The position numbers were made by a program, and so were the translations under genes. A DNA stretch of 64,000 nucleotides. Source: Pseudoruegeria sp. SK021. Its GTDB lineage: Bacteria > Pseudomonadota > Alphaproteobacteria > Rhodobacterales > Rhodobacteraceae. Position 1 is the first letter of the stretch; every line of letters begins with the position of its first letter. Positions 24,385 to 33,035 of this stretch are shown piece by piece. A model generated the notes under the pieces. It made no database searches. It had not been told where the DNA came from and was given only the letters and a program-made list of their open reading frames with translations. Location: contig NZ_MTBG01000017.1 in the NCBI RefSeq assembly GCF_002119405.1, forward strand, positions 1 to 64,000. The letters are read 5' to 3'.

Positions 24385-25653
24385 ATGCAAGCAGTGCGGC
24401 GACGGCCCGCCGAAGCCGCAGATATTGACGAAGACATGCGCATTCTGGTGGTCGATGACAGCCGGGCGCAGCGCTTGTTGCTGGCGTCGCAATTGCGGCG
24501 GTCGGGGTATCGGGTATCCGAGGCCGCAAGCGGTGAGGCCGCGCTGGAAATGGCCGCGGTGCAGACATTCGATCTGGTAGTCAGTGATTGGATGATGCCC
24601 GGCATGACCGGGCCGGACCTGTGCATGGCGCTGCGGACGCGGTGTGACCGAGATTACGTGTATTTCATTCTGCTGACATCGAAGACCGAACAGGCCGAGA
24701 TCGCCGAAGGGTTGGATCGCGGTGCCGATGATTTCCTGAGCAAACCAGTGAATGGGGATGAACTGCGTGCCCGGATCAGGGCCGGAGGGCGGATCATCGC
24801 CATGCAGCACGAACTGACCCGAAAAAATCGTCTGATTGGTGAGACTCTGACCGAATTGCAGGTGCTGTATGATCAGATCGACCGCGATCTGGTCGAGGCC
24901 AGCAAGTTGCAGCAATCCTTGATGCGCGAGCGCCATCTGGAATTCGACGCCGGGTCGGTGTCTTTGTTGCTGCGGGCCAGCGGACGGGTTGGCGGCGATC
25001 TGGCCGGTGTCTTTCGCGCCAGCCCAACCCAGTTGGGGCTGTATTCGCTGGATGTGTCCGGGCATGGGATCGCATCGGCGCTGATGACGGCACGGCTTGC
25101 GGGGCACCTGTCGACCAGCGCGCCGGAACACAATATTGCCCTGAGCCATGTGGCCGATGATCGGTACCGTGTTCTGCCGCCAAAAGATGTGGTGCAACGG
25201 TTCAACAATCTGATGTCATCGTCCATCGAGACCGAGCACTATTTCACGATCTGCATCGGTGTTCTGGATCTGGACAGCGGCGAAGTGGTCATGTCGCAGG
25301 CCGGGCACCCGCATCCATTGGTGCAACGCAAGGACGGACGGATTGAGTTTCACGGCCATGGCGGCTTGCCGGTTGGGTTGATTGAAAATGCACGGTATGA
25401 CCAGTTTCGGTTCCGTCTGAACCCGGGGGATCGGCTGCTGATGTGTTCTGACGGGATCACGGAATGCCCAGGGGTGCAAAGCCCGATGCTGGATGATGAC
25501 GGGCTGGTTGAGATGCTGTCCCGTAACCACGCCGCCACCGGCCCTGCCCTTTTAGAGGCCTTAGTCCGCGACCTGATCGTCTTTCACGGCAATGACAATT
25601 TTCCCGACGACGTGTCGGCTGTGCTGTTTGAATATCGTGGGGCGGGCGGATGA
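24385..25653 (+). CDS. Response regulator fused to SpoIIE-type phosphatase
   Basis: About 422 residues. The N-terminal receiver domain (from near residue 18) shows RILVVDDSRAQRLLLASQLR, VVSDWMMPGMTGPDLCMAL with the phospho-Asp, ILLTSKTE and DDFLSKPV. A coiled linker (LTELQVLYDQIDRDLVEAS) precedes a PP2C/SpoIIE serine phosphatase domain with GGDLAGVF, LDVSGHGIASALM, QAGHPHPLV and LLMCSDGITE. It should therefore dephosphorylate an anti-sigma antagonist or similar target under control of the receiver. GGAGG lies seven bases before ATG 24385. The divergent Hpt gene is the likely phosphate donor. Confidence 0.88.
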   Translation: MQAVRRRPAEAADIDEDMRILVVDDSRAQRLLLASQLRRSGYRVSEAASGEAALEMAAVQTFDLVVSDWMMPGMTGPDLCMALRTRCDRDYVYFILLTSKTEQAEIAEGLDRGADDFLSKPVNGDELRARIRAGGRIIAMQHELTRKNRLIGETLTELQVLYDQIDRDLVEASKLQQSLMRERHLEFDAGSVSLLLRASGRVGGDLAGVFRASPTQLGLYSLDVSGHGIASALMTARLAGHLSTSAPEHNIALSHVADDRYRVLPPKDVVQRFNNLMSSSIETEHYFTICIGVLDLDSGEVVMSQAGHPHPLVQRKDGRIEFHGHGGLPVGLIENARYDQFRFRLNPGDRLLMCSDGITECPGVQSPMLDDDGLVEMLSRNHAATGPALLEALVRDLIVFHGNDNFPDDVSAVLFEYRGAGG

Positions 25654-25671
25654 TCGGCGCGCGATTTGGGT

Positions 25672-26115
25672 TTAGACGACCCCGGACAGTACCCGGCGCA
25701 GGGCGGCCCGATCGCCGGGGCTGGCCACCTTGGTCGCCGCGGTCTCTATGGGCATCCAGACGGCGGTGTGACCGGGTTCAGACGGCGGTCCCAGCCGACG
25801 GACTGGCCGCGCGAGGTAGATGGTACAGACCTTTTCGGCCCACAGATCGTACTCGGGCATGAAGGTAAACCGCCGATAGCTGCCGATCCGCCGCGCCGCC
25901 GCCATCCGCCAACCGGTTTCCTCGAACACCTCGCGATGTAAGGCGTGCACCGGGTGCTCTCCGGGGTCGATCCCGCCGCCCGGAAGCTGAAATTCAGGCA
26001 CGGGTGACATCTGGTGGGTCAGCAAAACATCACCGCCGCGCAGCAACACCGCATAGGCCCCGGGGCGGCGTGTATAGACTGTACCGGTCACAGCAGGATC
26101 GCCAAATCTGCGCAT
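25672..26115 (-). CDS. NUDIX hydrolase
   Basis: A 147-residue NUDIX protein. The Nudix box GGGIDPGEHPVHALHREV continues into FEETGW and is intact in its key positions (REVFEETG). It begins MRRFGDPAVTGTVYTRRPGA at 26115, with GGAGG about ten bases upstream; a longer frame extends to 26517 but overlaps the divergent hslO gene. Substrate unknown. It converges on the response-regulator phosphatase gene with an 18-base gap. Confidence 0.8.
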   Translation of the reverse strand: MRRFGDPAVTGTVYTRRPGAYAVLLRGGDVLLTHQMSPVPEFQLPGGGIDPGEHPVHALHREVFEETGWRMAAARRIGSYRRFTFMPEYDLWAEKVCTIYLARPVRRLGPPSEPGHTAVWMPIETAATKVASPGDRAALRRVLSGVV

Positions 26116-26186
26116 CGGTCTTGGACCTCCGGTTGTCGTGCCTATATGGAGGCGGTATGCCCAACTCAACGGGCAAAGGAAACCCC

Positions 26187-27230
26187 ATGACCATTGGAAC
26201 AAAAATCGCTTGGGACGACACCGTCCTTCCTTTTCAACTTGACCGTGCCGATATCCGCGGCCGGGTCGCGCGGCTGGATGGCGTGCTGGACAACGTCTTG
26301 GCTCAGCACAATTATCCGCCACAAATTGCGGCCCTCGTGGCCGAGATGGCCTTGCTGACCGCGTTGATTGGCCAGACCATCGATCTGCGCTGGAAGCTGT
26401 CATTGCAGGTGCGTGGCAACGGACCGGCGCGGCTGATTGCAACGGATTACTATGGCCCCTCGGCTTCTGGAGAGCCGGCCCGGGTGCGGGGTTATGCCAG
26501 TTTTGATGCCGACGCATTGACCGATGCGGATCCGTTTTCGCAGATCGGAAAGGGCTATTTCGCCGTTCTGATTGATCAAGGCGAAGGCACCACGCCCTAT
26601 CAAGGCATCACCCCGATTGCCGGCGGATCGTTGCGCGCCTGCGCGGAAACCTATTTCGCTCAGTCTGAGCAGCTTCCGACCCGGTTCGAGTTGTCGTTTG
26701 GCACCTCGCAAGAGGCGGGTGGCCGGTCCGGCTGGCGCGCCGGTGGTGTGATGTTGCAGCATATGCCCAAAGCCTCGCCCTATGCCACTGGCGGTGGCTC
26801 TGGCGAGGGTGGGTTGCTGGCCTCGAACGACCTGTTGGACGCGACTCAGGAAGAGAACTGGAACCGGGTGAACGTACTGCTGGACACGGTGGATGCGTTG
26901 GAATTGGTTGGCCCCAGTGTGCAACCGACCGAGCTTTTGGTGCGTCTTTTCCACGAAGAGCAACCGCGCGTCTACGATCCGCAGCCGGTGCAATTCGGCT
27001 GTACATGTAGCGAGGATCGGGTCCGTCAAAGCCTGTCGATCTACTCGGCCAAAGACATCGCGTACATGACCACGCCCGAAGGCATCGTTACTGCGGATTG
27101 CCAGTTTTGCGGTGCGCATTACGAGATTGACCCACAGACCGTCGGTTTTGAAGCGAAGACTGGACCGGATGGGGCTGCGACCGAGCAGCCGGGTGGACCG
27201 ACGGCCGACGGACCCGATGACCGGGAATGA
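26187..27230 (+). CDS. hslO: Redox-regulated chaperone Hsp33
   Basis: A 347-residue Hsp33-family chaperone activated by oxidation. The C-terminal zinc site reads CTCSEDR (CxC) followed about 35 residues later by CQFC (CxxC), the redox switch that releases zinc and unfolds. The N-terminal substrate-binding domain shows LALVAEMALLTALIGQ-like helix sequence. Compared with the usual 290-300 residues it is longer by a tail rich in Gly and Asp. The start at 26187 has AGGA seven bases upstream. It overlaps the next NUDIX gene by 14 bases. Confidence 0.93.
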   Translation: MTIGTKIAWDDTVLPFQLDRADIRGRVARLDGVLDNVLAQHNYPPQIAALVAEMALLTALIGQTIDLRWKLSLQVRGNGPARLIATDYYGPSASGEPARVRGYASFDADALTDADPFSQIGKGYFAVLIDQGEGTTPYQGITPIAGGSLRACAETYFAQSEQLPTRFELSFGTSQEAGGRSGWRAGGVMLQHMPKASPYATGGGSGEGGLLASNDLLDATQEENWNRVNVLLDTVDALELVGPSVQPTELLVRLFHEEQPRVYDPQPVQFGCTCSEDRVRQSLSIYSAKDIAYMTTPEGIVTADCQFCGAHYEIDPQTVGFEAKTGPDGAATEQPGGPTADGPDDRE

Positions 27231-27828
27231 TCCGATCGGGCCTCTGCGCATCGCGCTGGCAGGCCCGGTTGACCCTGCATTTGGGTCGTCGGATTACGAT
27301 CTGAACCCGGGCAGCGTTCCGCCTGAAGGGCGGGCGCTGCGCAAAGCGGCGGTGCTGGTCGGGCTGATCGATGACCCGTCAGGTTGGCAGGTTCTTTTGA
27401 CCAAACGGTCGTCCCGGTTGCGCCATCACCCGGGACAGATCGCCTTTCCGGGCGGCAAGCTGGACCCGGATGATGACGGCCCCGAAGCCGCGGCGCTGCG
27501 CGAGGCCCGCGAAGAAGTCGGCCTGCCCTCGGGCTTGGTGGACATTTTAGGCCGTTTGCCCAGTCATGAAACCGTCACCGGATTTGACGTGGTGCCGGTG
27601 GTGGCGCAGATTACTGCGCCATTCCGCCTTGTGGCTGAGCTGGGCGAGGTCGCCGAGATCTTTACCGTTCCTTTGGCGCATGTCACGGATGCTTCCCGCT
27701 TTCGGATCGAAGGCCGCCGTTGGCGGGGGCAACGGCGCTTGTATTACACGGTGCCGTACGGACCCTATTACATCTGGGGCGCGACCGCGCGGATCCTGCG
27801 GATGCTGGCAGAGCGGAGCGCACGGTGA
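27217..27828 (+). CDS. NUDIX hydrolase, CoA pyrophosphatase-like
   Basis: A 203-residue NUDIX protein similar in layout to CoA pyrophosphatases (NudL/PCD1 type). Sequence signs are LTKRSSRLRHHPGQIAFPGG leading into the Nudix box with AALREAREEVGL, and a C-terminal WGATARILRMLAE helix typical of that group. It starts at ATG 27217 inside the end of hslO and ends GTGA, whose GTG is the start of cca, so the three genes are tightly coupled. The CoA specificity is an inference from overall similarity. Confidence 0.85.
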   Translation: MTGNDPIGPLRIALAGPVDPAFGSSDYDLNPGSVPPEGRALRKAAVLVGLIDDPSGWQVLLTKRSSRLRHHPGQIAFPGGKLDPDDDGPEAAALREAREEVGLPSGLVDILGRLPSHETVTGFDVVPVVAQITAPFRLVAELGEVAEIFTVPLAHVTDASRFRIEGRRWRGQRRLYYTVPYGPYYIWGATARILRMLAERSAR

Positions 27829-28976
27829 CCCGGCTAACCGCGCCATGGCTGAACGATTCTCAGGTGCAGGCGGTCTTTGATGCGCTGGCCGGGCACCGGG
27901 TGTTGTTCGTCGGCGGCTGTGTCCGCAACGCGGTGTTGGGTCGTGCCGCCAGTGATCTGGACTTGGCGACCGATGCCGTGCCGGAGGCGGTGATTGCGGC
28001 GGTCGAGGCTGCCGGTCTGAAAGCCGTTCCGACCGGGATCGAGCATGGCACGGTCACGGTGGTCTCGGGTGGGCGCGGCTTTGAAGTCACAACCTTTCGC
28101 CGGGATGTCGAGACTGATGGTCGCCGCGCAGTGGTGCAGTTCTCCACGCGAATGGACGAAGATGCGCAGCGGCGCGATTTCACCATGAACGCGCTTTATG
28201 CTGATCGCTGCGGTCAGGTTTTGGATCCGATTGGCGGACTGGAAGACCTGCAGGCGGGCCGGGTACGGTTCATTGGCGACGCACTTGCGCGGATTGCCGA
28301 AGATTATTTGCGGATCCTGCGGTTCTTTCGCTTTCATGCTTGGTATGCGGATCCGGCTGAGGGAATAGACGCCGAGGGGCTTGCGGCCTGTGCGGCCGGG
28401 GTGGACGGCCTTGATCGGCTGCCTGCGGAACGGATCTGGCAGGAATTGCGCAAGCTGTTGGCGGCGCCCGATCCGGCACCTGCCGTGGCGGCCATGGCGC
28501 AGTCTGGCGTGCTGGCGCGGGTGATGCCGGGGGCTGTGCCTGACGGGCTGACGGTGCTTGTCGCGCTGGAGACGGAGGCTGGCCTCGCTCCGGATCCGCT
28601 ACGGCGGATGGTGGCTTTGGGCGGGCCGGACCCGGCGCAGCGGCTTCGTCTCAGTCGGGCGGATGCGCGGACCGGGGCGCAGTTGCGCGCGGGCGTGTCT
28701 GACGGGGCAAGCGCGGCCACGCTAGCTTGGCGTTTTGGCGCGGCTGTCGCGTGGGATATTGGGGTGCTGCGGGCGGCGCTGATTGGGGGAGGGCTGCCAT
28801 TTGGCTGGGCTGAAGCCGTGGCCCGGGGGGCCGCAGCGCAGTTTCCGATCTCGGCGTCTGATTTGATGCCCGCTTTTACCGGCCCGGCGCTTGGCGCGCG
28901 TCTGAAGCAATTGCAGCAGCACTGGATCGCGTCGGACCTGACGCTTGACCGGGACGGGTTACTGGCGCTGGATTGA
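27825..28976 (+). CDS. cca: CCA tRNA nucleotidyltransferase
   Basis: A 383-residue class II nucleotidyltransferase that adds CCA to tRNA 3-prime ends. The nucleotide-binding start FVGGCVRNAVLG and the two metal aspartates in SDLDLATDA are visible, followed by the RRDFTMNALYAD motif and the C-terminal RNA-binding half. It begins with GTG at 27825 overlapping the preceding stop (GTGA), so translation is probably coupled to the NUDIX gene. Because the tRNA genes in this window encode CCA, its role here is repair or maturation. Confidence 0.9.
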   Translation: MTRLTAPWLNDSQVQAVFDALAGHRVLFVGGCVRNAVLGRAASDLDLATDAVPEAVIAAVEAAGLKAVPTGIEHGTVTVVSGGRGFEVTTFRRDVETDGRRAVVQFSTRMDEDAQRRDFTMNALYADRCGQVLDPIGGLEDLQAGRVRFIGDALARIAEDYLRILRFFRFHAWYADPAEGIDAEGLAACAAGVDGLDRLPAERIWQELRKLLAAPDPAPAVAAMAQSGVLARVMPGAVPDGLTVLVALETEAGLAPDPLRRMVALGGPDPAQRLRLSRADARTGAQLRAGVSDGASAATLAWRFGAAVAWDIGVLRAALIGGGLPFGWAEAVARGAAAQFPISASDLMPAFTGPALGARLKQLQQHWIASDLTLDRDGLLALD

Positions 28977-29201
28977 TCCGCGCGTGTGTTCCCCCGTGGC
29001 GCGGGGGTGTTACAGTCGCGGCGACCAGATTGCGCGAAAGAGCCGCTGTGCGCAGGAGGCGTGACCTTTAATCCGGCACCGACTGGCCGGATATGGCGGT
29101 GCTGTGCCGCGTGGCGCGCCCTTGCCTTGGCTGAGGTTTCCCTTGCCGGGGAAACGCGCTAGGTAACGGTGTCGCCCCTGCCAGTCAGAGCCATTTCCCC
29201 C

Positions 29202-31064
29202 ATGTTCCGTTTTTTTGAAACCCTTGTGGATCCCTACGTTTCGTATGCCGAACAGGACACGCCGCCGCGACGGTTGTGGCCGTTTCTGCGCAATTATTCC
29301 CGGCCCTTCCGTGGGGTGTTTATCGCCACAGGGTTGTTGTCGGTACTGGTGGCGGCGGGCGAGGTCGGGCTGATCTACTATATGGGCCGTCTGGTCGATT
29401 TGCTGGGCGGAGCCGGGCCTGCGGCGTTCTGGGCGGCCCATAGTGTCGAATTGATCCTTGTGACGCTGGCAATCTTGGTGTTGCGCCCTGTGGTGCAGGG
29501 GCTTCAGGTTCTGCTGCTGAACAACGCCATTTTGCCCAATTTCGGAACGCTGTTTCGGTGGCGGGCGCATGGCCATGTGCTGCGCCAGTCGGTGGGGTGG
29601 TTCGAGAATGATTTCGCGGGCCGGATTGCCAACCGGATTATGCAGGCCCCGCCAGCGGCCGGTGAAGCCGTGTTCCAAGTGTTCGATGCTCTGTCCTTTG
29701 CGATCGCCTATTTCATCGGCGCCACGCTGATTCTGGGCGATGCCGATCCGCGACTGGCGGTGCCGTTGATCGTCTGGCTGGCGCTGTATGCCGGGTTGAC
29801 CCGCTGGACGATGACCCGGGTGGGCCCCGCGTCAAAAGCGGCGTCGGATGCGCGCTCGATGACCACAGGGCGGATTGTCGACACCTATTCCAACATCCAT
29901 TCGGTCAAGATGTTCGCCCATCACCGGCGCGAACTGGCCTTTGCACATGAGGCGATCGAACGGACACGCCAGACCTTTTCCCGTGAGATGCGGATCTTCA
30001 CGATCATGGATGTGTCGCTGACCGTTCTGAACGGGGTGTTGATCGTCGGTGTGGTCGGCTGGGCGTTGTTTCTATGGAGCCATGGGTCGGCCACGGTTGG
30101 CGTGGTGGCCACCGCTGTGGCGCTGACCCTGCGGCTGAATGGAATGGCGGGCTGGATCATGGCTGCGGTCTCTAGCCTGTTTCGCAATCTGGGGGTCGTG
30201 GCCGAGGGTATGGAAACGATCGCACAGCCGATTGCACTGCTGGATCGGCCGAACGCACCGCCGTTGGATGTGACGGAGGGCAAGATCACGGTCTCGAACT
30301 TGAGCCATCATTACGGACGCGGCGCGGGGGGATTGCAGGATGTTAGCTTTACCTTGAACCCGGGCGAAAAGATTGGCTTGATCGGGCGCTCGGGGTCCGG
30401 AAAGTCGACGCTCGTCAAGCTGTTGCTGCGGTTCTACGATACTGAATCGGGCCGGATCGAGATCGACGGTCAGCCGATTGATGCGGTCCAGCAAGAAAGC
30501 CTGCGGGCGGCGATTGGCGTTGTGCAGCAGGATAGTTCGCTACTGCACCGCTCGGTCCGCGACAACGTTCTTTATGGGCGGCCAGACGCAACCGAGGCCG
30601 ACATGATCGCCGCCGCCCAGAAGGCCGAGGCGCATGAGTTCATTCTGGGACTGCGCGATTCCGAAGGGCGCAGCGGTTATGATGCCCAAGTTGGTGAGCG
30701 TGGTGTGAAACTGTCCGGCGGTCAGCGGCAGCGGATCGTGCTGGCCCGCGTGATCTTGAAAGACGCCCCGATCTTGGTGTTGGACGAAGCCACCAGTGCG
30801 CTGGATAGTGAGGTTGAGGCCGCCATCCAAGAAACGCTCTATGGGATGATGCAGGGCAAGACCGTGATCGCGGTGGCGCATCGGCTGTCGACCATCGCGC
30901 GGATGGACCGGATTCTGGTCTTGGATGATGGCCAGATTGCAGAACAAGGAACCCATGACGATCTGTTGGCCCGGGGCGGTATTTATGCCGGTTTCTGGGC
31001 GCATCAATCGGGCGGTTTCCTGAAAACAGACCCAGCGAAGGAGGCAGCGGAATGCGCTATGTGA
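29202..31064 (+). CDS. ABC transporter, fused permease/ATPase (first half)
   Basis: About 620 residues of a half-size exporter of the ABCB/multidrug type. There are six membrane helices in residues about 35-300, then an ATPase domain with Walker A GRSGSGKST, signature LSGGQRQRI, Walker B ILVLDEATSALD and the H-loop VAHRLSTIA. Its start is uncertain: ATG 29202 reads MFRFFETLVDPY, and an upstream GTG at 29169 is also in frame; neither has a good ribosome site. A 7-bp inverted repeat GTTTCCC/GGGAAAC at 29136-29155 lies upstream. It overlaps the next ABC gene by 13 bases, so the two probably form a heterodimer. Confidence 0.88.
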   Translation: MFRFFETLVDPYVSYAEQDTPPRRLWPFLRNYSRPFRGVFIATGLLSVLVAAGEVGLIYYMGRLVDLLGGAGPAAFWAAHSVELILVTLAILVLRPVVQGLQVLLLNNAILPNFGTLFRWRAHGHVLRQSVGWFENDFAGRIANRIMQAPPAAGEAVFQVFDALSFAIAYFIGATLILGDADPRLAVPLIVWLALYAGLTRWTMTRVGPASKAASDARSMTTGRIVDTYSNIHSVKMFAHHRRELAFAHEAIERTRQTFSREMRIFTIMDVSLTVLNGVLIVGVVGWALFLWSHGSATVGVVATAVALTLRLNGMAGWIMAAVSSLFRNLGVVAEGMETIAQPIALLDRPNAPPLDVTEGKITVSNLSHHYGRGAGGLQDVSFTLNPGEKIGLIGRSGSGKSTLVKLLLRFYDTESGRIEIDGQPIDAVQQESLRAAIGVVQQDSSLLHRSVRDNVLYGRPDATEADMIAAAQKAEAHEFILGLRDSEGRSGYDAQVGERGVKLSGGQRQRIVLARVILKDAPILVLDEATSALDSEVEAAIQETLYGMMQGKTVIAVAHRLSTIARMDRILVLDDGQIAEQGTHDDLLARGGIYAGFWAHQSGGFLKTDPAKEAAECAM

Positions 31065-32896
31065 CCCGGATCGGCAGTTGGATTGATGCGTTCCGTCCGG
31101 CAGAGGGGCCACCCCCCCGGCAATTGGGGGCGTTCTTTCGCTGGGCCTTGTCGGGCGCATTCGGTGTGTTGGCGTGGTCGGCTGGTATCTCGGCCTTGGC
31201 GGGAGCGCTGGAGGTGGTCACGGCGGTGATCCTCGGCTGGGTCATCGACGCGGCGCTGTCTTCGGGGCCGGACAGCTTTTTCTCAAGCCAGTGGCCATTG
31301 GTGGCGGGCAGTCTGGTCTTTTTCGTGCTGCTTCGGCCGCTGGTCTTTGGGCTGTCGGCGGCGGCGAACGGCATCCTGATCGGTCCGAATGTGCAACCTT
31401 TGGTGTTGTCGCGGTTGCACCGCTGGACCCTTGGGCAGGCCGTGACCTTTTTCGACAATGATTTTGCCGGGCGCATAGCGCAGAAACAGATGCAGACGGC
31501 CCGTGCTGTTACGGATGTTACGGCCGAATTTATCAACGTCATCTGCTTTGCGCTGGCCTCGCTGGTGGCGTCGGCGCTGTTATTGGCGACCATCGATGGC
31601 TGGATCGGTTTGGCCTTGATGGTGTGGCTGGTCGCTTATCTGGCGCTGATCACGTGGTTCATGCCGCGGATTCGCGGCAGCTCCATGGGGCGGGCGGCGG
31701 CGCGGGCGCTGGTGACCGGGCAGGTCGTCGATACGGTGACCAACATGCGGACGGTCAAGTTATTTGCCCATGCCGAACATGAGGATCGGGTGGCGCTGGA
31801 TGCGATGGGCCGCTTCCGCGAGCGGGCCTTGGCGTTCGGCGGGTTGTCGTCGCTGTTTCGGTTTGCCCTGATGGCTTTGGCGGGTCTGTTGCCGGTGCTG
31901 CTGGTGGGCGGGGCGTTGATCTTATGGACCCACGGGCTGGCCACGGCAGGCGATATTGCCGCATCGGGTGCGATTGCGATCCGCATTGCGCAAATGACCG
32001 GCTGGGTCAGCTTCACGTTGATGGGCATTTATTCCAATCTGGGCGAGGTCGAGGACGGGATGCACACCCTGACCCCGCCGCATGGGCTGACCGATCATGG
32101 CAACGCAGTGGAACTGTCCGCCGAGGCCGGGCCGATCGGCTATGACAATGTCACGTTCGCCTATGGCCGCGATACGGGCGGGGTCATGGATCTGACCCTA
32201 TCGGTTGGCGCGGGCGAGAAGCTGGGTGTCGTGGGTCCGTCGGGGGCGGGCAAGTCAACGCTCGTGGCGTTGTTGCTGCGGCTTTACGATCCCGAGACGG
32301 GGCGGGTTTCGGTTGGGGGCCATGATTTGCGCGACCTGACTCAAGAAAGCCTGCGGCGCCGGATCGGCATGGTCACGCAGGAAACCGCGATGTTCAATCG
32401 GTCGGCCCGGGACAACATCCTGTATGGTCGCCCCGATGCCAGCGAGGCCGAGATGATCGCGGCGGCGCGCAAGGCCGAGGCGCATGACTTCATCCTCGGT
32501 TTGGAAGACCATAAGGGGCGGCGCGGCTATGATGCGCATCTGGGCGAGCGCGGTGTCAAACTGTCGGGTGGGCAGCGGCAGCGGATTGCTCTGGCCCGGG
32601 CCATCGTGAAGGATGCGCCGATTCTGGTGCTGGACGAAGCGACCAGCGCATTGGACAGTGAGGTCGAGGCGTCGATCCAGTCGGCGCTAGAGCGGGTGAT
32701 GGAGGGTAAAACCGTCGTTGCCATCGCGCACCGCTTGTCGACCTTGGCGCAGATGGACCGGATCATCGTGCTTGAGGCCGGGCGCATCGTCGAACAGGGC
32801 ACCCATGATGCGTTGCTGGAGCAAGGCGGAATTTACGCCCGGTATTGGCAGCGTCAGTCCGGTGGCTTCATTGTGGATACCGAGGCGGCCGAGTGA
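31052..32896 (+). CDS. ABC transporter, fused permease/ATPase (second half)
   Basis: A 614-residue partner of the preceding half-transporter, with the same design: membrane domain (residues about 30-300), Walker A GPSGAGKST, signature LSGGQRQRI, Walker B LVLDEATSALD and H-loop IAHRLSTLA. The two ATPase domains are very similar (for example YGRPDASEAEMIAAARKAEA in this one), suggesting tandem duplication. It starts at 31052 within the end of the first gene. Substrate unknown; heterodimeric export is inferred. Its stop overlaps the GTG of a small ORF. Confidence 0.9.
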   Translation: MRYVTRIGSWIDAFRPAEGPPPRQLGAFFRWALSGAFGVLAWSAGISALAGALEVVTAVILGWVIDAALSSGPDSFFSSQWPLVAGSLVFFVLLRPLVFGLSAAANGILIGPNVQPLVLSRLHRWTLGQAVTFFDNDFAGRIAQKQMQTARAVTDVTAEFINVICFALASLVASALLLATIDGWIGLALMVWLVAYLALITWFMPRIRGSSMGRAAARALVTGQVVDTVTNMRTVKLFAHAEHEDRVALDAMGRFRERALAFGGLSSLFRFALMALAGLLPVLLVGGALILWTHGLATAGDIAASGAIAIRIAQMTGWVSFTLMGIYSNLGEVEDGMHTLTPPHGLTDHGNAVELSAEAGPIGYDNVTFAYGRDTGGVMDLTLSVGAGEKLGVVGPSGAGKSTLVALLLRLYDPETGRVSVGGHDLRDLTQESLRRRIGMVTQETAMFNRSARDNILYGRPDASEAEMIAAARKAEAHDFILGLEDHKGRRGYDAHLGERGVKLSGGQRQRIALARAIVKDAPILVLDEATSALDSEVEASIQSALERVMEGKTVVAIAHRLSTLAQMDRIIVLEAGRIVEQGTHDALLEQGGIYARYWQRQSGGFIVDTEAAE

Positions 32897-32994
32897 CACA
32901 GGTCAAGCTTTTCGCCGTCGCAGCGATTGTTGGTGGGGCTTTCTTCGGACGCCTTGGTCAGGTAGAGGCAAGGGCTGACCCCGTACCCCTGTGA
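32893..32994 (+). CDS. Possible 33-residue coupled ORF
   Basis: The GTG at 32893 overlaps the ABC stop (GTGA), and the ORF's own TGA stop at 32992-32994 overlaps a GTG at 32991, the possible start of the next gene. The product reads VTQVKLFAVAAIVGGAFFGR and then a short tail: a charged start, a hydrophobic stretch of about 14 residues and a mixed end, which looks like a tiny exported or membrane peptide. It could also be simply the gap between two genes. I have no family for it. Confidence 0.3.
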   Translation: MTQVKLFAVAAIVGGAFFGRLGQVEARADPVPL

Positions 32995-33035
32995 GGATCG
33001 ACGCCTATGACCGCTGCATACCCTTTGGTGTCGCT

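Noticed and set aside
29136-29155. GTTTCCC/GGGAAAC inverted repeat as terminator
   Set aside because: No T run follows on either strand; it is mentioned only as a possible operator upstream of the ABC genes.
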